From positions 1-64,000 of the forward strand of contig NZ_JARHTQ010000025.1 in the NCBI RefSeq assembly GCF_029223525.1: a DNA stretch of 64,000 nt. Reading direction: 5' to 3'. Shown piece after piece: positions 34,510 to 43,351 of the stretch (the stretch's first letter is position 1; each line of letters starts with the position of its first letter). A model generated the notes under the pieces. The model saw nothing but the letters and a program-made list of their open reading frames with translations, did not search any database and was not told the origin of the DNA. A program made the position numbers and the translations under genes. The stretch is from Streptantibioticus ferralitis. Its GTDB lineage: Bacteria; Actinomycetota; Actinomycetes; Streptomycetales; Streptomycetaceae.

Positions 34510-36770
34510 GCCCGGTCGAGTTGCGGAAGACCACGGTGTCGTCGGCTTGCCAGGGGCCGGAGCGGCGGCTGTATACGGCGCGGGCCGAGCTGGTGCTGGC
34601 CATGCCTGACCATCGTCCTTTGGCTCAGGCGGCTGGCTTTGCTCCCGATCCGCTGCAGCGTGTGGCTGCGGCGATGGCCGGGGTGCGCAGTGAGGAGGGC
34701 GAGCAGGCCGATGTGGTCCTCGATGTGATCCCCGTCTCGGCCGGGGCGGTCGCTCGTCGGCGGCGGGTGTTGATGCGGCGGGCGAAGCAGCGTGGTCCCC
34801 AAGCCTTCGGTGAGCAGTTGGGCGGCGGGCTGGGCTGGTGGGAGGCGCTGGTGGAGGGGTTGAACGGCGGCCGACGCCCGGGTGTGCGTGGGCGGGCGGA
34901 GCGGGTTCCGCGGCAGGTCGACGTCAAGGAGGGGGTGGGCAAGTTCACTCCCGGGCAGCAGGTCTTCGCGGTGCAGCTGCTGGTGCGGGTGATCGCGACG
35001 CATCCGGTGCGGGCCAGGGCGAGGCTCAATCAGCTGCTGGCGGCTGTGGAGGTGTTCGCGGGGGAGAACCGGTTTCGCCCGGTCGGGCCGCGGTTGCCGT
35101 GGTGGCGGCCGTACTCGAATGTGTGGTGGCGTCGGCGGTCGTTTGACCGGCGGCTGGAGTCCGGCGAGTTCGCTCCGGCACGTCGGCAGTGGGTCACTGT
35201 GCCGGAGATCGCTGGCCTGCTCAAGCCGCCGACGATCGGGTGCACGGCAGTGAATGTGGCGCGCTGTGGTGGGGTCGTTCCGGCTGCGCCGGTGGGGCTT
35301 CCCACGTTCACCGGGCAGAAGGACGTTGTGCCGCTGGGGCTGGTTACCGGTGCGGACGGGCGGGTGACGTTCGGGGGCGTGCCGGAGGCCGGGTTGCTGT
35401 TCGGGGCGTTCTTCGGGAAGTCGGGTTTCGGTAAGACCGAGTTGGGGCTGCTGCAGGCGATCTGCCGGGCGTATGCCGGGGCCGGGGTGTGGTTCCTCGA
35501 TCCGCATGGTGAGGCGTTGGCGCGGGCGAAGCCGTATTTGGCGCATCCGGCGATCGCCTCACGCATGTGGGAGATCAACCTGGCCACGCCGAAGATGTCG
35601 GATCGGGTGGCGTCGTGGAATCCGTTGGCGATGGAGGGCCGACGGAGCGAGCAGGTCCAGGAGGTGATCGCCGCGATCGTCGGGGGGTTGGCGGCTGCGC
35701 AGGAGTGGGGGGCCTATCCCCGAGCGCGGAGCATCTTGTCGAACGCGGTGCGCACTTTGGCTGAGCTGTCGTTGCTCCTGGTCGCCGACGGCCGGCCGGA
35801 CCTGCAGCCGACGGTGTTCCAGATCAAGTCGCTGCTGATGAATGACGCGTGGCGCGAGGTGGTCATTGAGCACCTGCCGCCGGAGATCGCAGGGTTTTGG
35901 ACCACCACGTTCCTGGACTACTCCCGGGACGCGCTGCCGACCGTGGTGCAGGCGCTGGACCGGCTGGACAACTCGCTGTCCCTGCGCGCGTTCCTCGGCT
36001 CGCCGCGCAGCTCCTACAACGTGCGGCGCGCCATGGATGACGGGCGTGTGGCGTTCGTCTGTCCGGCGGGCAGCGGTGAGGACGAACTGATCTGCAGCCT
36101 GCTCATCTTCGATCTGTTCCTCGCGGGCCTCTCCCGCAAGGACACCCCGCCGGGGCTGCGGCGTGCGCTGTGGGGATTCATCGATGAGGTCGCTGCCATC
36201 GACCGGGCCGCGCGCGACTACTTGGCGAAGATCCTCGAGCAGTTGCGCAAGTACCAGGTGCGGTTGATGGCGATGACGCAGATGGCGATGCGGTTGTCGG
36301 AGGTGACGCGCTACGCGCTGATGCAGAACCAGTCGATCCTCTCCTCGACCGCAGCGGACATCGACGAAGCGAAGTTCGTCACCTCCCGCTTCTCCCACGT
36401 GGGGCCGCAGACCATCAACCATTTGCGGCAGTTCGAGTACGTGATGAGCGTGCGGCTGAAGGGGCAGGCCAGCTCGCCGTTCAAGGTCCGTGGCGTGCCG
36501 ATCGACCAGGCCTTGGCCGACTACTACAACCCGCGCGGCGTACCGGCCCTGGAGGCGGCGATCGACACCAACCTCGAGCGCCGTTCCGTCGCCGAGATCG
36601 TCGATCGGTTGCGCACGCTCGATGACGACATCGCCGCGCACCTCGCCGTCCGGGGCCGCCCCGGCACGTCCGCCACGGGACCGGTGGACCGTACTCCCGG
36701 GCCGCGGCCGGGAGGTGAGGTCGTCCACTCCTGGCCCGACGCCCCACACACCGAAACGGACGTGGCCTGA
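34506..36770 (+). CDS. VirD4/TraG-like type IV coupling ATPase
   Basis: A 754-aa ATPase that would pass DNA to the secretion channel. Walker A is FGKSGFGKTELG near residues 304-312; the strand VWFLDPHGEALA follows; Walker B is WGFIDEVAAI near 553-562; a QMAMRLSE and FVTSRFSH region matches the later VirD4/HerA motifs. The N-terminal 230 residues show no obvious transmembrane pair. It is coupled at both ends to neighbours by 1-4 base overlaps. FtsK/TraB-type single-protein transfer is less likely because there is no gamma-like winged-helix end. Confidence 0.8.
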   Translation: MSPVELRKTTVSSACQGPERRLYTARAELVLAMPDHRPLAQAAGFAPDPLQRVAAAMAGVRSEEGEQADVVLDVIPVSAGAVARRRRVLMRRAKQRGPQAFGEQLGGGLGWWEALVEGLNGGRRPGVRGRAERVPRQVDVKEGVGKFTPGQQVFAVQLLVRVIATHPVRARARLNQLLAAVEVFAGENRFRPVGPRLPWWRPYSNVWWRRRSFDRRLESGEFAPARRQWVTVPEIAGLLKPPTIGCTAVNVARCGGVVPAAPVGLPTFTGQKDVVPLGLVTGADGRVTFGGVPEAGLLFGAFFGKSGFGKTELGLLQAICRAYAGAGVWFLDPHGEALARAKPYLAHPAIASRMWEINLATPKMSDRVASWNPLAMEGRRSEQVQEVIAAIVGGLAAAQEWGAYPRARSILSNAVRTLAELSLLLVADGRPDLQPTVFQIKSLLMNDAWREVVIEHLPPEIAGFWTTTFLDYSRDALPTVVQALDRLDNSLSLRAFLGSPRSSYNVRRAMDDGRVAFVCPAGSGEDELICSLLIFDLFLAGLSRKDTPPGLRRALWGFIDEVAAIDRAARDYLAKILEQLRKYQVRLMAMTQMAMRLSEVTRYALMQNQSILSSTAADIDEAKFVTSRFSHVGPQTINHLRQFEYVMSVRLKGQASSPFKVRGVPIDQALADYYNPRGVPALEAAIDTNLERRSVAEIVDRLRTLDDDIAAHLAVRGRPGTSATGPVDRTPGPRPGGEVVHSWPDAPHTETDVA

Positions 36771-37723
36771 TGCCCTACCCCAGCTGGCTGTCTCCCCGCG
36801 CCCACGGGTTGTCGCCCCTGGCAGCTGAGGTGCTGCCCGTTCTCTACCAGCACCGGCTACTGAGTCTGCGTCAGCTCCATCGGCTGCTGACCGCTCACCG
36901 CAAGCGGCCGGAGTACCTGCGCACCCAGCTCGCCCGACTGCGTGAGCTGGGGCTAGCCACCGCGACGGTGCGGCACCGCAGCGGACAGGGCGAACTGCTG
37001 TGGTACGTCACCGGGCTCGGCGCCGAGGTCGTCGAGGCCAGCGGCGAAGTCGCCGTGCGGACGCACCGGATGAGCGATCAGGCGGCCGCCAGCCTGCTGC
37101 AGGAACACACCCTCGCCGTCAACGACGTTGGGGTTGCCTTCGTCGAGGCGGCGCGACGGCTAGGTCACGAGTGCGGACCGCTGGATTGGGAGCCGGAGCG
37201 GGCCCACCGCGTCCGCGACGGCGACCGGCACGGTGACGACGCCGTCGTCATCGCCGACGCCGTGCTGTCCTACATCCACCAGCACGCCGACCGCCGGCGC
37301 GTGCTCACGTATTTCATTGAGGTCGACCGGCATACCGAGACCGTGGTGCGCCTCGCCTCCAAACTCCGCGGATACGCCCGCTACCTGACCTACATCCCCA
37401 CTCCCCCACCCGGCCGCGGCCGCCCCAGCCGACCAGCGCACGGAGAAGCGTGGCGAGACCGATACACCACCTTCCCGCGCCTCCTGGTCGTCCTGGACGG
37501 CAAGACACCCGCCGCCCTGGAGCGCCGCACCGCCGACCTGCGCGCCATCGCCCAAGCCGACCTGCGGCTGCGGCACGTCGCCGACCGGCTGATCAGCGGC
37601 GTCACCACCTTGGAGCTGCTGCAGACCCGCGGCCCATGGGACCGCGTCATCACCCCTATTTTCGGCGACCCCACCCCGACCGACGCCCTCCTGCAACTCG
37701 ACGGCCAGACGAGGGCCGCGTGA
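36770..37723 (+). CDS. Replication-relaxation family protein
   Basis: A 317-aa protein with an N-terminal winged-helix (about 18-75; LLSLRQLHRLL ... RTQLARLRELGLAT) and the family's later features: EHTLAVNDVGVAFVEAAR, a charged middle with PDAVV-like DDAVVIADAVL, and FIEVDRHTETVVRLASKLRGY, then RFPRLLVVL-like FPRLLVVLDG. Replication-relaxation proteins are encoded next to coupling ATPases on actinobacterial and firmicute plasmids and are thought to act on DNA at replication or transfer. Shares one base with the ATPase stop. Confidence 0.85.
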   Translation: MPYPSWLSPRAHGLSPLAAEVLPVLYQHRLLSLRQLHRLLTAHRKRPEYLRTQLARLRELGLATATVRHRSGQGELLWYVTGLGAEVVEASGEVAVRTHRMSDQAAASLLQEHTLAVNDVGVAFVEAARRLGHECGPLDWEPERAHRVRDGDRHGDDAVVIADAVLSYIHQHADRRRVLTYFIEVDRHTETVVRLASKLRGYARYLTYIPTPPPGRGRPSRPAHGEAWRDRYTTFPRLLVVLDGKTPAALERRTADLRAIAQADLRLRHVADRLISGVTTLELLQTRGPWDRVITPIFGDPTPTDALLQLDGQTRAA

Positions 37724-37854
37724 CCGCGGGCGAGCAGGTGTCGAGGGCGCGGCGTCATGCAGCGAGGTGGCAGGAAATGTCTTACGGGCAGCCGGGTGCC
37801 GGTGCGGTGTGCAAAGGTTCACGATCACGGATCGCACGGGAGGGGATCGAATGA
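37720..37854 (+). CDS. 44-aa coupled small protein
   Basis: GTG at 37720 overlaps the stop of the replication-relaxation gene by 4 bases, and its own stop overlaps the ATG of the CPBP gene by 4 bases (ATGA). This two-sided overlap is the same pattern as the rest of the operon and argues that the frame is translated. The peptide is basic (VSRARRHAARWQEMSYG). A pure coupling device is an alternative. Confidence 0.45.
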   Translation: MTAGEQVSRARRHAARWQEMSYGQPGAGAVCKGSRSRIAREGIE

Positions 37855-38843
37855 GGGGGTACGCCGGGATAGTCGAGCCGTTCGAGCAGGCGCTGCCACG
37901 GCGCGGGCCACTGCAAGTGCTGCGGGGGTCTTTGCGGCGCCGCGCGTTCTGCTACATAGTCGCGTGCTATTCCGCCGGGTTGTATCTGACGATCGCGGTC
38001 TTAAGCGCGTGGCCTTTGGCGCAGGCTCCTGCATCGGGTCACGGCAGTGGGTACTCGTCCATCCCCGTGAGCCATGAACTGGAGACGGGGCTGGCGCTGG
38101 CCTTCTGCGCCGCGATGACCCTGTTCATGCTGAGCTGGGTTGAACAGCCTGCGGCGTACGGCATGATGCACTGGCCGGCGCGGCGGCTGCTGGCGGCGAC
38201 GTGTGCGGTCTTCTGCCTCGCCGACCTGCCCAATTTTGTCCTCGGAGCGTTGTGGAACGTGGCCCAGGACCATTCCGCGTCCCTGGCCTCGCACTCGTCC
38301 GGATCGCAGCACAGCGTGCTGTGGGCCGATCTCCTCTCCTCCGCTTTCGCCGGGTTCGGGGAAGAGGTCGTCGTCATCGTGTTCCCGGCACTGTTGGCGT
38401 GGCGGATCGCTCGGTACGTCGCCAATCCCCGCCTGCGCCGGGCGTGCTTGACGATCCTGGTCATCGCCATGGTGGGGGCGCGGCTCTCGTATCACATCTA
38501 CTACGGTCTGTCGGCGCTGACTTTGGTGCCGTGGGCGCTGATCTGTGTCCTGATCTACGTGCGTACGCGCGCCGCCATCCCCCTGATGCTCTCCCACACC
38601 CTCTACGACGCCATGCTCGCCGTGGACAACCGGGTCGGCGCTCGCTACGGGTACACGGCCTACATCACCCTCGGCGCTCTCGTCTTCGTCGCAGCAGCCG
38701 CGCTGCTCATCGGCCTTGGCAAGCGCGGCCGATCCGGCTCCCACCAGCGGGAGGCCGAGCATCCGCACAGCACACCCGTCGAGGTGGAGCGCAATCCTGC
38801 GACGCTGACCGCCGGGGCCACCGAAGTGAGGACGAACCGATGA
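37851..38843 (+). CDS. CPBP-family intramembrane metalloprotease
   Basis: A 330-aa polytopic membrane protein with about seven hydrophobic segments. The Abi/CPBP catalytic signature is present: FGEEVVVIVFPALLAWR (EExxxR-like with glutamates), LSYHIYYG (HxxxG-like second motif) and LSHTLYDA (third, His). Such proteases process prenylated or membrane proteins and are linked to immunity and secretion. ATG at 37851 follows GGGAGGGG. It is coupled to the lipoprotein gene. In this operon it may mature a transfer component. Confidence 0.75.
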   Translation: MRGYAGIVEPFEQALPRRGPLQVLRGSLRRRAFCYIVACYSAGLYLTIAVLSAWPLAQAPASGHGSGYSSIPVSHELETGLALAFCAAMTLFMLSWVEQPAAYGMMHWPARRLLAATCAVFCLADLPNFVLGALWNVAQDHSASLASHSSGSQHSVLWADLLSSAFAGFGEEVVVIVFPALLAWRIARYVANPRLRRACLTILVIAMVGARLSYHIYYGLSALTLVPWALICVLIYVRTRAAIPLMLSHTLYDAMLAVDNRVGARYGYTAYITLGALVFVAAAALLIGLGKRGRSGSHQREAEHPHSTPVEVERNPATLTAGATEVRTNR

Positions 38844-39946
38844 TCGAACGGTCGATGAGCCAGCACGCCACGTCGGCTCTCGCACGGAAGGGATCGAGGA
38901 GGAACGCGGCGACCTGGCTGGTGTGCGGGGCAGCCGTGATGCTGCTCGCCGGATGCTCCAGCGCCCCGCGCCAGTTGGCCCACGCTCCGGACACCTCCGC
39001 CCGACCTCACGTCATGGCGCAGGCCCTGCCTGCCTGGATCCATCCGCTTGGCGCGAGCGTCCAGGTTCCCGGTGCGGTCAACGGACAGGACGCCACCGCC
39101 TGGAGCATCCGGTTATCGCAGCTGACCTCGACGACCCCCAGCGACCGCGCGGCCGGTCTTCCGCATGGGTGGCGGGCGGCGAAAGCGCAGGTGACGTTCA
39201 CCAATGCCACCGACCAGATCCAGTCCCTACCGCGGGTCGAGCTCACAGCCCGCTACGGCGCTGCCGGTCGGCCAGCCGTGGAGTTCACGGATCCGCAAAC
39301 GGGCATCAATGGCATCCCCCAACAGGACCCGGCCAGCGGCGATACGCCTCGGGCGGCACCGCAGGGATCGCTCACCGCCACCATCGGCGTCGCCCTGCCC
39401 GCCAGCACTGAACCGAGCGATGCCACCGTCACTTTCACCCTCCATGCCTGGATCGCTGGAGAGGGCTCTTCGCGGGCACCGCTGTTCTTCGAAGGCGGCT
39501 TCCCCGGTGCCACCCGCTCCATCGCCCAGCCGCTGCAAACTCGCGTGGCACGCAAGACCGTCTTGGCGCTGGGTGAGTGGAACGACGACGGCGATACGCG
39601 CCTGCGCCTAGCCCCGGTGCACGTCGACGGTCCCTCAGCAGGCGGTCAGCGCGCCTGCTCGATGGATCTGACCGTCATCAACGACGCCTCCGACGACAGC
39701 CTGACCACCTCGATGAGCACCATCGTCAATATCTCTTATGGCCAGGCGCTCACTCAGGGGCCGAGTATCGGCCCGGGCCCCGGTCCGGACTCCTATGCGG
39801 ATGCGCCGATCGCTCCAGGCCGGGCCGCCACCGAAACCCTTCACTTCACGTTGCCGGCATCCGCGATCCCCGGTCCCGTCACGATCGACGTCGGCGACGG
39901 TGAGGGTTCCGCTCACCGCGTCACCTACGAAGGAACCGTCGAGTAG
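38840..39946 (+). CDS. Lipoprotein, 368 aa
   Basis: The N-terminus has a hydrophobic segment and a lipobox VMLLAGC, with Cys near residue 39, so the mature protein is lipid-anchored outside the membrane. The body is beta-rich with immunoglobulin-like or DUF4352-like strands (QVTFTNATDQIQSLPRVEL). It overlaps the CPBP gene by 4 bases and ends the operon. Role unknown; a surface component of the transfer apparatus is inferred from context. Confidence 0.75.
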   Translation: MIERSMSQHATSALARKGSRRNAATWLVCGAAVMLLAGCSSAPRQLAHAPDTSARPHVMAQALPAWIHPLGASVQVPGAVNGQDATAWSIRLSQLTSTTPSDRAAGLPHGWRAAKAQVTFTNATDQIQSLPRVELTARYGAAGRPAVEFTDPQTGINGIPQQDPASGDTPRAAPQGSLTATIGVALPASTEPSDATVTFTLHAWIAGEGSSRAPLFFEGGFPGATRSIAQPLQTRVARKTVLALGEWNDDGDTRLRLAPVHVDGPSAGGQRACSMDLTVINDASDDSLTTSMSTIVNISYGQALTQGPSIGPGPGPDSYADAPIAPGRAATETLHFTLPASAIPGPVTIDVGDGEGSAHRVTYEGTVE

Positions 39947-40243
39947 AGGAAAGACGGGGCAACTACATTCATGATTCAATAAATTCCGCGGGCGACCGCA
40001 TCCCCTGCTTCACACGAAGAGGATGATCAACCCTCAATAAACCTACCGTCCGCCCGGATTATTGTGACCAAAGTGATGCAGGTTGCGAACAGATACCTGT
40101 ACATAACCAGTGTCATGTTGGCCAGAATCTAGCTAGTCTCTGTGCCCCGAGTTGTGTGCAGGTCGCTGACCTGGTGACTCGCTCGGGTGAGCACCACAGC
40201 GGGGGAAGCTACCACCAGCCTTAACGCACATGGGGGGACTGCC
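39947..40243. promoter_or_regulatory. A+T-rich leader ahead of the pilus operon
   Basis: This 297-base gap has visibly lower G+C than the rest of the window, especially 39960-40140 (for example ATTCATGATTCAATAAATT). No gene is seen. It precedes the first gene of the Tad operon and is the obvious place for its promoter; TTGCGA at 40084-40089 is a possible -35 element but no matching -10 is clear. Confidence 0.5.
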
Positions 40244-40828
40244 GTGGAGCCGTCAACTCCGCTCCGAAACAATCGAATCATCCGGTATCCCAAGGCCCTC
40301 GTCGTCGGGCTCGTGGGGGCAACGCTTCTGATGGCCGGCTGCGGATCCAGCAGTTCAAAGCCCGGACAGAGCGTTTCTCCCACAGTGAGCGATACGCCGT
40401 CACCGAATCCGACCGCGCAGGCCCAGCAACAGGTCCTCAGCTCCTACCAGAAGATGTGGACCGCCACCGAGAAGGTCTACGCGAGCGGGTCCTACCAGGG
40501 CGTCAACTTGAACCTGTACCTGCAGGACAAGGCCTTGGAGAACGTCAAGCTGACCGAGGCGTACCTTCAGCAGAACGGGATCGTCATCCCCGGCCAGCCG
40601 AAGCTGGCCCCGACGGTTACGGCGATCAACTTGGGCGCCCAGCCGCCCACAGCCACGATCAAGGACTGCGTCGACAGCACCAACTTCGTCGGCGTGTACA
40701 AGGTGACGAACAAACCCGTTCAGACCGCTGATAACAACCGCCGCCACGTCAACACCTTCACCGCGCAGAAGTACGGCGATCAGTGGTACTTCACCAACTC
40801 GGTGATTGATCGGACCGGGACATGCTGA
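40244..40828 (+). CDS. Lipoprotein of the pilus operon, 194 aa
   Basis: A lipobox LLMAGC at about residues 27-32 follows a basic start and hydrophobic helix. The mature part has a Ser/Thr/Pro linker, then a helical-beta domain ending with W-containing strands (KYGDQWYFTNS) characteristic of NTF2-like secreted proteins. GTG 40244 is chosen because GGGGGGA lies just upstream; GTG 40187 would place the hydrophobic segment too deep. It overlaps the next gene by 7 bases. Confidence 0.75.
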   Translation: MEPSTPLRNNRIIRYPKALVVGLVGATLLMAGCGSSSSKPGQSVSPTVSDTPSPNPTAQAQQQVLSSYQKMWTATEKVYASGSYQGVNLNLYLQDKALENVKLTEAYLQQNGIVIPGQPKLAPTVTAINLGAQPPTATIKDCVDSTNFVGVYKVTNKPVQTADNNRRHVNTFTAQKYGDQWYFTNSVIDRTGTC

Positions 40829-41784
40829 CCCGACGGGCAGCACGTTCCCTTACGGTGGCCGGCGTGATGACGATGGCCGCACTCATACCGGGTGCGGCCA
40901 TGGCAGACGGCTCTCCGGGTTCTGGTGGTGTGAACTGTCCACCCGGCCTGCCTAACTGCTACGTGCACGTCACGGGCCCCGGCAGCGGCGGAGGTAGCCA
41001 AAAGAGCGGCGGCGGAAGTACAGGCGGCGGGGGCGGCGGCGCAGCGACCTGCACGATGAACCCACCCAGCGGCGACGGCTCTGCCCAGACCGTGCCCTGC
41101 TACCGCTCGGACCTGGGCTGGTTCAACTCCCAGGACAACTGCTACTGGCAGCGCGACGACCCACAGCCGGCGGCGAACGATCCAGCGTGGAATGGCCACA
41201 AACCCGGTGATGGCGCCTTGTACAACGTCAGCTGCACGTACAACGGCGGGCAGATCAATGGCGGGACGACCTGGGCCCAGAACCCGCCACCTGGCATGGG
41301 CGGTGGGGTGAACGTCGCGCAGTTGGCGCAGCAGGCGATGAAGAAGCTGCCCTTGCTGCCTCCGCAGATCGACATCAATCCGCAGCCCGGTGGCAAGGGG
41401 CTGGTCGGGATGCCGGTGTGGATGGCGGTCACCCGCACTGCTGGGGACTGGGGTCCGCAGACGGCGTCGGCGTCGGCTGGCGGGGTGACGGTGACGGCGA
41501 CCGGCACGGTGCAGCAGGTGGTGTGGTCGATGGGGGATGGCCAGTCGGTGACGTGCACGGGCCCGGGCACGCCCTACAACCCGAGCTATGGCAAGGCGTC
41601 CTCGCCGGACTGTGGCTACAGCTATGCGCAGGACTCCAGCACGCAGCCGGGCGGGAAGTACACCGTTTCCGCGACGGCGACCTGGGACGTTCGCTGGGCG
41701 GGTGCCGGGCAGCAGGGGGACATCACCACCAGCCGCACCTCGACGGTGCAGATCACCATCACGCAACTGCAGGTCGTCAACTGA
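40822..41784 (+). CDS. Secreted Gly-rich protein of the pilus operon, 320 aa
   Basis: A Sec signal peptide ends near AMA-DG (residue 28). A Gly/Ser-rich linker (about 50-75) precedes a Cys-containing domain (CTMNPPSG ... CYRSDLG ... CYWQRDD ... VSCTYNG) and a beta-rich C-terminus. Proteins like this accompany Tad loci in Streptomyces and may be surface or secretin-substitute components in an organism without an outer membrane. Function unproven. Confidence 0.7.
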   Translation: MLTRRAARSLTVAGVMTMAALIPGAAMADGSPGSGGVNCPPGLPNCYVHVTGPGSGGGSQKSGGGSTGGGGGGAATCTMNPPSGDGSAQTVPCYRSDLGWFNSQDNCYWQRDDPQPAANDPAWNGHKPGDGALYNVSCTYNGGQINGGTTWAQNPPPGMGGGVNVAQLAQQAMKKLPLLPPQIDINPQPGGKGLVGMPVWMAVTRTAGDWGPQTASASAGGVTVTATGTVQQVVWSMGDGQSVTCTGPGTPYNPSYGKASSPDCGYSYAQDSSTQPGGKYTVSATATWDVRWAGAGQQGDITTSRTSTVQITITQLQVVN

Positions 41785-41808
41785 CATCAGGGAAAGGGCA
41801 CGCGCTCG

Positions 41809-42483
41809 ATGAGTACCTCCACCCCCTCGCTGCCGCCGCAGGCCCAGCCGGGCGGCCGCTTTACCGCGCAGTTGCCGTCGAGCGAGGGTGCGCCCAAGCG
41901 TCAGCGACGGTTGGGCTCCGCGGCGCTGCTGATCCTCTTGGCGCTGGTGGGGGCGTTGGGGGCGGCCATGCTGGTCTCGCGTGCTGGCCATCGGGTCAAC
42001 GTGTTGGCGGTCGCGAAGGATGTGCCGGCGGGTCAGGCGCTGCAGGCAAGTGACTTGACGCAGGCGGCGATCCCTGCGGATCCGGCGCTGTCGCCGGTGT
42101 CGGCCTCGGATGAGTCCAGTGTGGTGGGGCAGCGCACGTCGGTGGATTTGAAGAAGGGCTCGCTGCTGACCCGCTCGGAGTTGACGGCGGGTGGCGGGGT
42201 GGGCGCTAGCCAGGCGCTGGTGGGGGTCGAGGTCAAGCCCGGGCAGGCTCCGCAGGGCGAGTTGGCGCCGGGCGACAAGGTGTGGGCGGTCAGCGTGCCG
42301 GCTGCCGGTCAAGGAACGCCGAGCGGGACGTCGCCGATTGAGGGACAGGTGGTGTCGGTCGGCACCTTGGATTCGACCGGTGCGATGGTGGTCAACCTCG
42401 CGGTGGCGCCGTCGGAGGCGACCGCGCTGGCGCAGCGGGCCGGGACCGGGGCGGTAGCGCTGGTGCGCGAGCCGAGGTCGTAG
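41809..42483 (+). CDS. SAF-domain protein (RcpC/CpaB-like)
   Basis: A 224-aa protein with one transmembrane helix at about 38-58 (AALLILLALVGALGAAMLV), then a SAF domain with VLAVAKDVPAGQALQASDLTQ and SSVVGQRTSVDLKKGSLLT. RcpC/CpaB proteins of Tad systems have this layout and in Gram-negatives stabilise the secretin; in actinobacteria they probably align the pilus through the wall. Start ATG 41809. Confidence 0.82.
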   Translation: MSTSTPSLPPQAQPGGRFTAQLPSSEGAPKRQRRLGSAALLILLALVGALGAAMLVSRAGHRVNVLAVAKDVPAGQALQASDLTQAAIPADPALSPVSASDESSVVGQRTSVDLKKGSLLTRSELTAGGGVGASQALVGVEVKPGQAPQGELAPGDKVWAVSVPAAGQGTPSGTSPIEGQVVSVGTLDSTGAMVVNLAVAPSEATALAQRAGTGAVALVREPRS

Positions 42484-42487
42484 CCCG

Positions 42488-43351
42488 ATGTCCGTGATCA
42501 GTTTGGTGTCGGCGAAGTCCGACGGTGTGACGACCTCGGCGTTGGCGTTGGCGTTGGCGAGCCCGAGGAAAGTGCTGCTGGCGGAATGCGATCTGGCCGG
42601 TGGCACGATCCGGATGGGGCTGCGCCGCGGTGAGCTGGGGGATGAGGTGGGGCTGCACCAGTTGGCGCTCGCCGACCGTGAAGAGGCTCTCGCGCGGGGG
42701 CTGGATGAGAACCTCGTGCCGTTGGACGATTCCGGCGCCCGCTTTCTGCTGCCGGGGCTGATCGATCCGCGGCAGGCTGCGGCGCTTGCGTCGACGTGGC
42801 CGCAGCTGGCTCAGCTGCTGCAGGCGGCTGACGAGCAGGCCGAGTGTGATGTGGTCATCGACGCCGGCCGGGTGCTGGTGGACTCCGGGCGGGTCCATCC
42901 GGTGTTGTCCCCGGCGACGCTGCTGCACCGCAGCGACCTGGTGCTGCTCGTGGTGCGCTCCAGCGGACCGTCGCTGAAGCTCGCGCTGCCCATGGTGCAG
43001 GTCCTGGCCGGCGATCTGGCCGAGCGCGGGACGGGGGCGGATGCGTTGGGGCTGCTGCTGATCGAGGAACCGGGTGGCTTCCGGGCCCATCAGGTCAGTC
43101 AGGCGCTGGGGGTGCCAGTAGCGGCCGCGCTGCCCTGGGATACGGCGACGGCCTCGTACCTGGCCACCGGGGAGCGCAAGCCGCGTATGTTCAGCCGGAC
43201 TGCGCTGCAGCGGGCCTCACGCACGGCAGCGGATCCGCTGCGTGAATGGTCGACCCGCCGGCGGATCCATCAGGAGTCGCCGCGTGCGCTGTCGCCGGCG
43301 GCGGTCGGCATGGTGCAGCGGCTGGCCCGAGCACGGCAGGCGGCACGATGA
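42488..43351 (+). CDS. TadZ/CpaE-like MinD-family protein
   Basis: A 287-aa MinD/ParA-related localisation protein. The P-loop region reads SAKSDGVTTSALALALA: the signature Lys is kept but the GKT/S core is GVTT, as in other Streptomyces TadZ-like proteins, so ATP binding may be altered. Later motifs DLAGG and DVVIDAGR correspond to switch I and Walker B. It is coupled to TadA by a 4-base overlap. Confidence 0.75.
   Translation: MSVISLVSAKSDGVTTSALALALASPRKVLLAECDLAGGTIRMGLRRGELGDEVGLHQLALADREEALARGLDENLVPLDDSGARFLLPGLIDPRQAAALASTWPQLAQLLQAADEQAECDVVIDAGRVLVDSGRVHPVLSPATLLHRSDLVLLVVRSSGPSLKLALPMVQVLAGDLAERGTGADALGLLLIEEPGGFRAHQVSQALGVPVAAALPWDTATASYLATGERKPRMFSRTALQRASRTAADPLREWSTRRRIHQESPRALSPAAVGMVQRLARARQAAR

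Noticed and set aside
37851-38843. Prepilin peptidase for the Tad pilus
   Set aside because: Motifs are of the CPBP/Abi metalloprotease type; no aspartic GxGD-type site is visible.
40780-42606. 608-aa minus-strand open frame in the pilus operon
   Set aside because: His/Arg-rich low-complexity shadow of the secreted and SAF genes.
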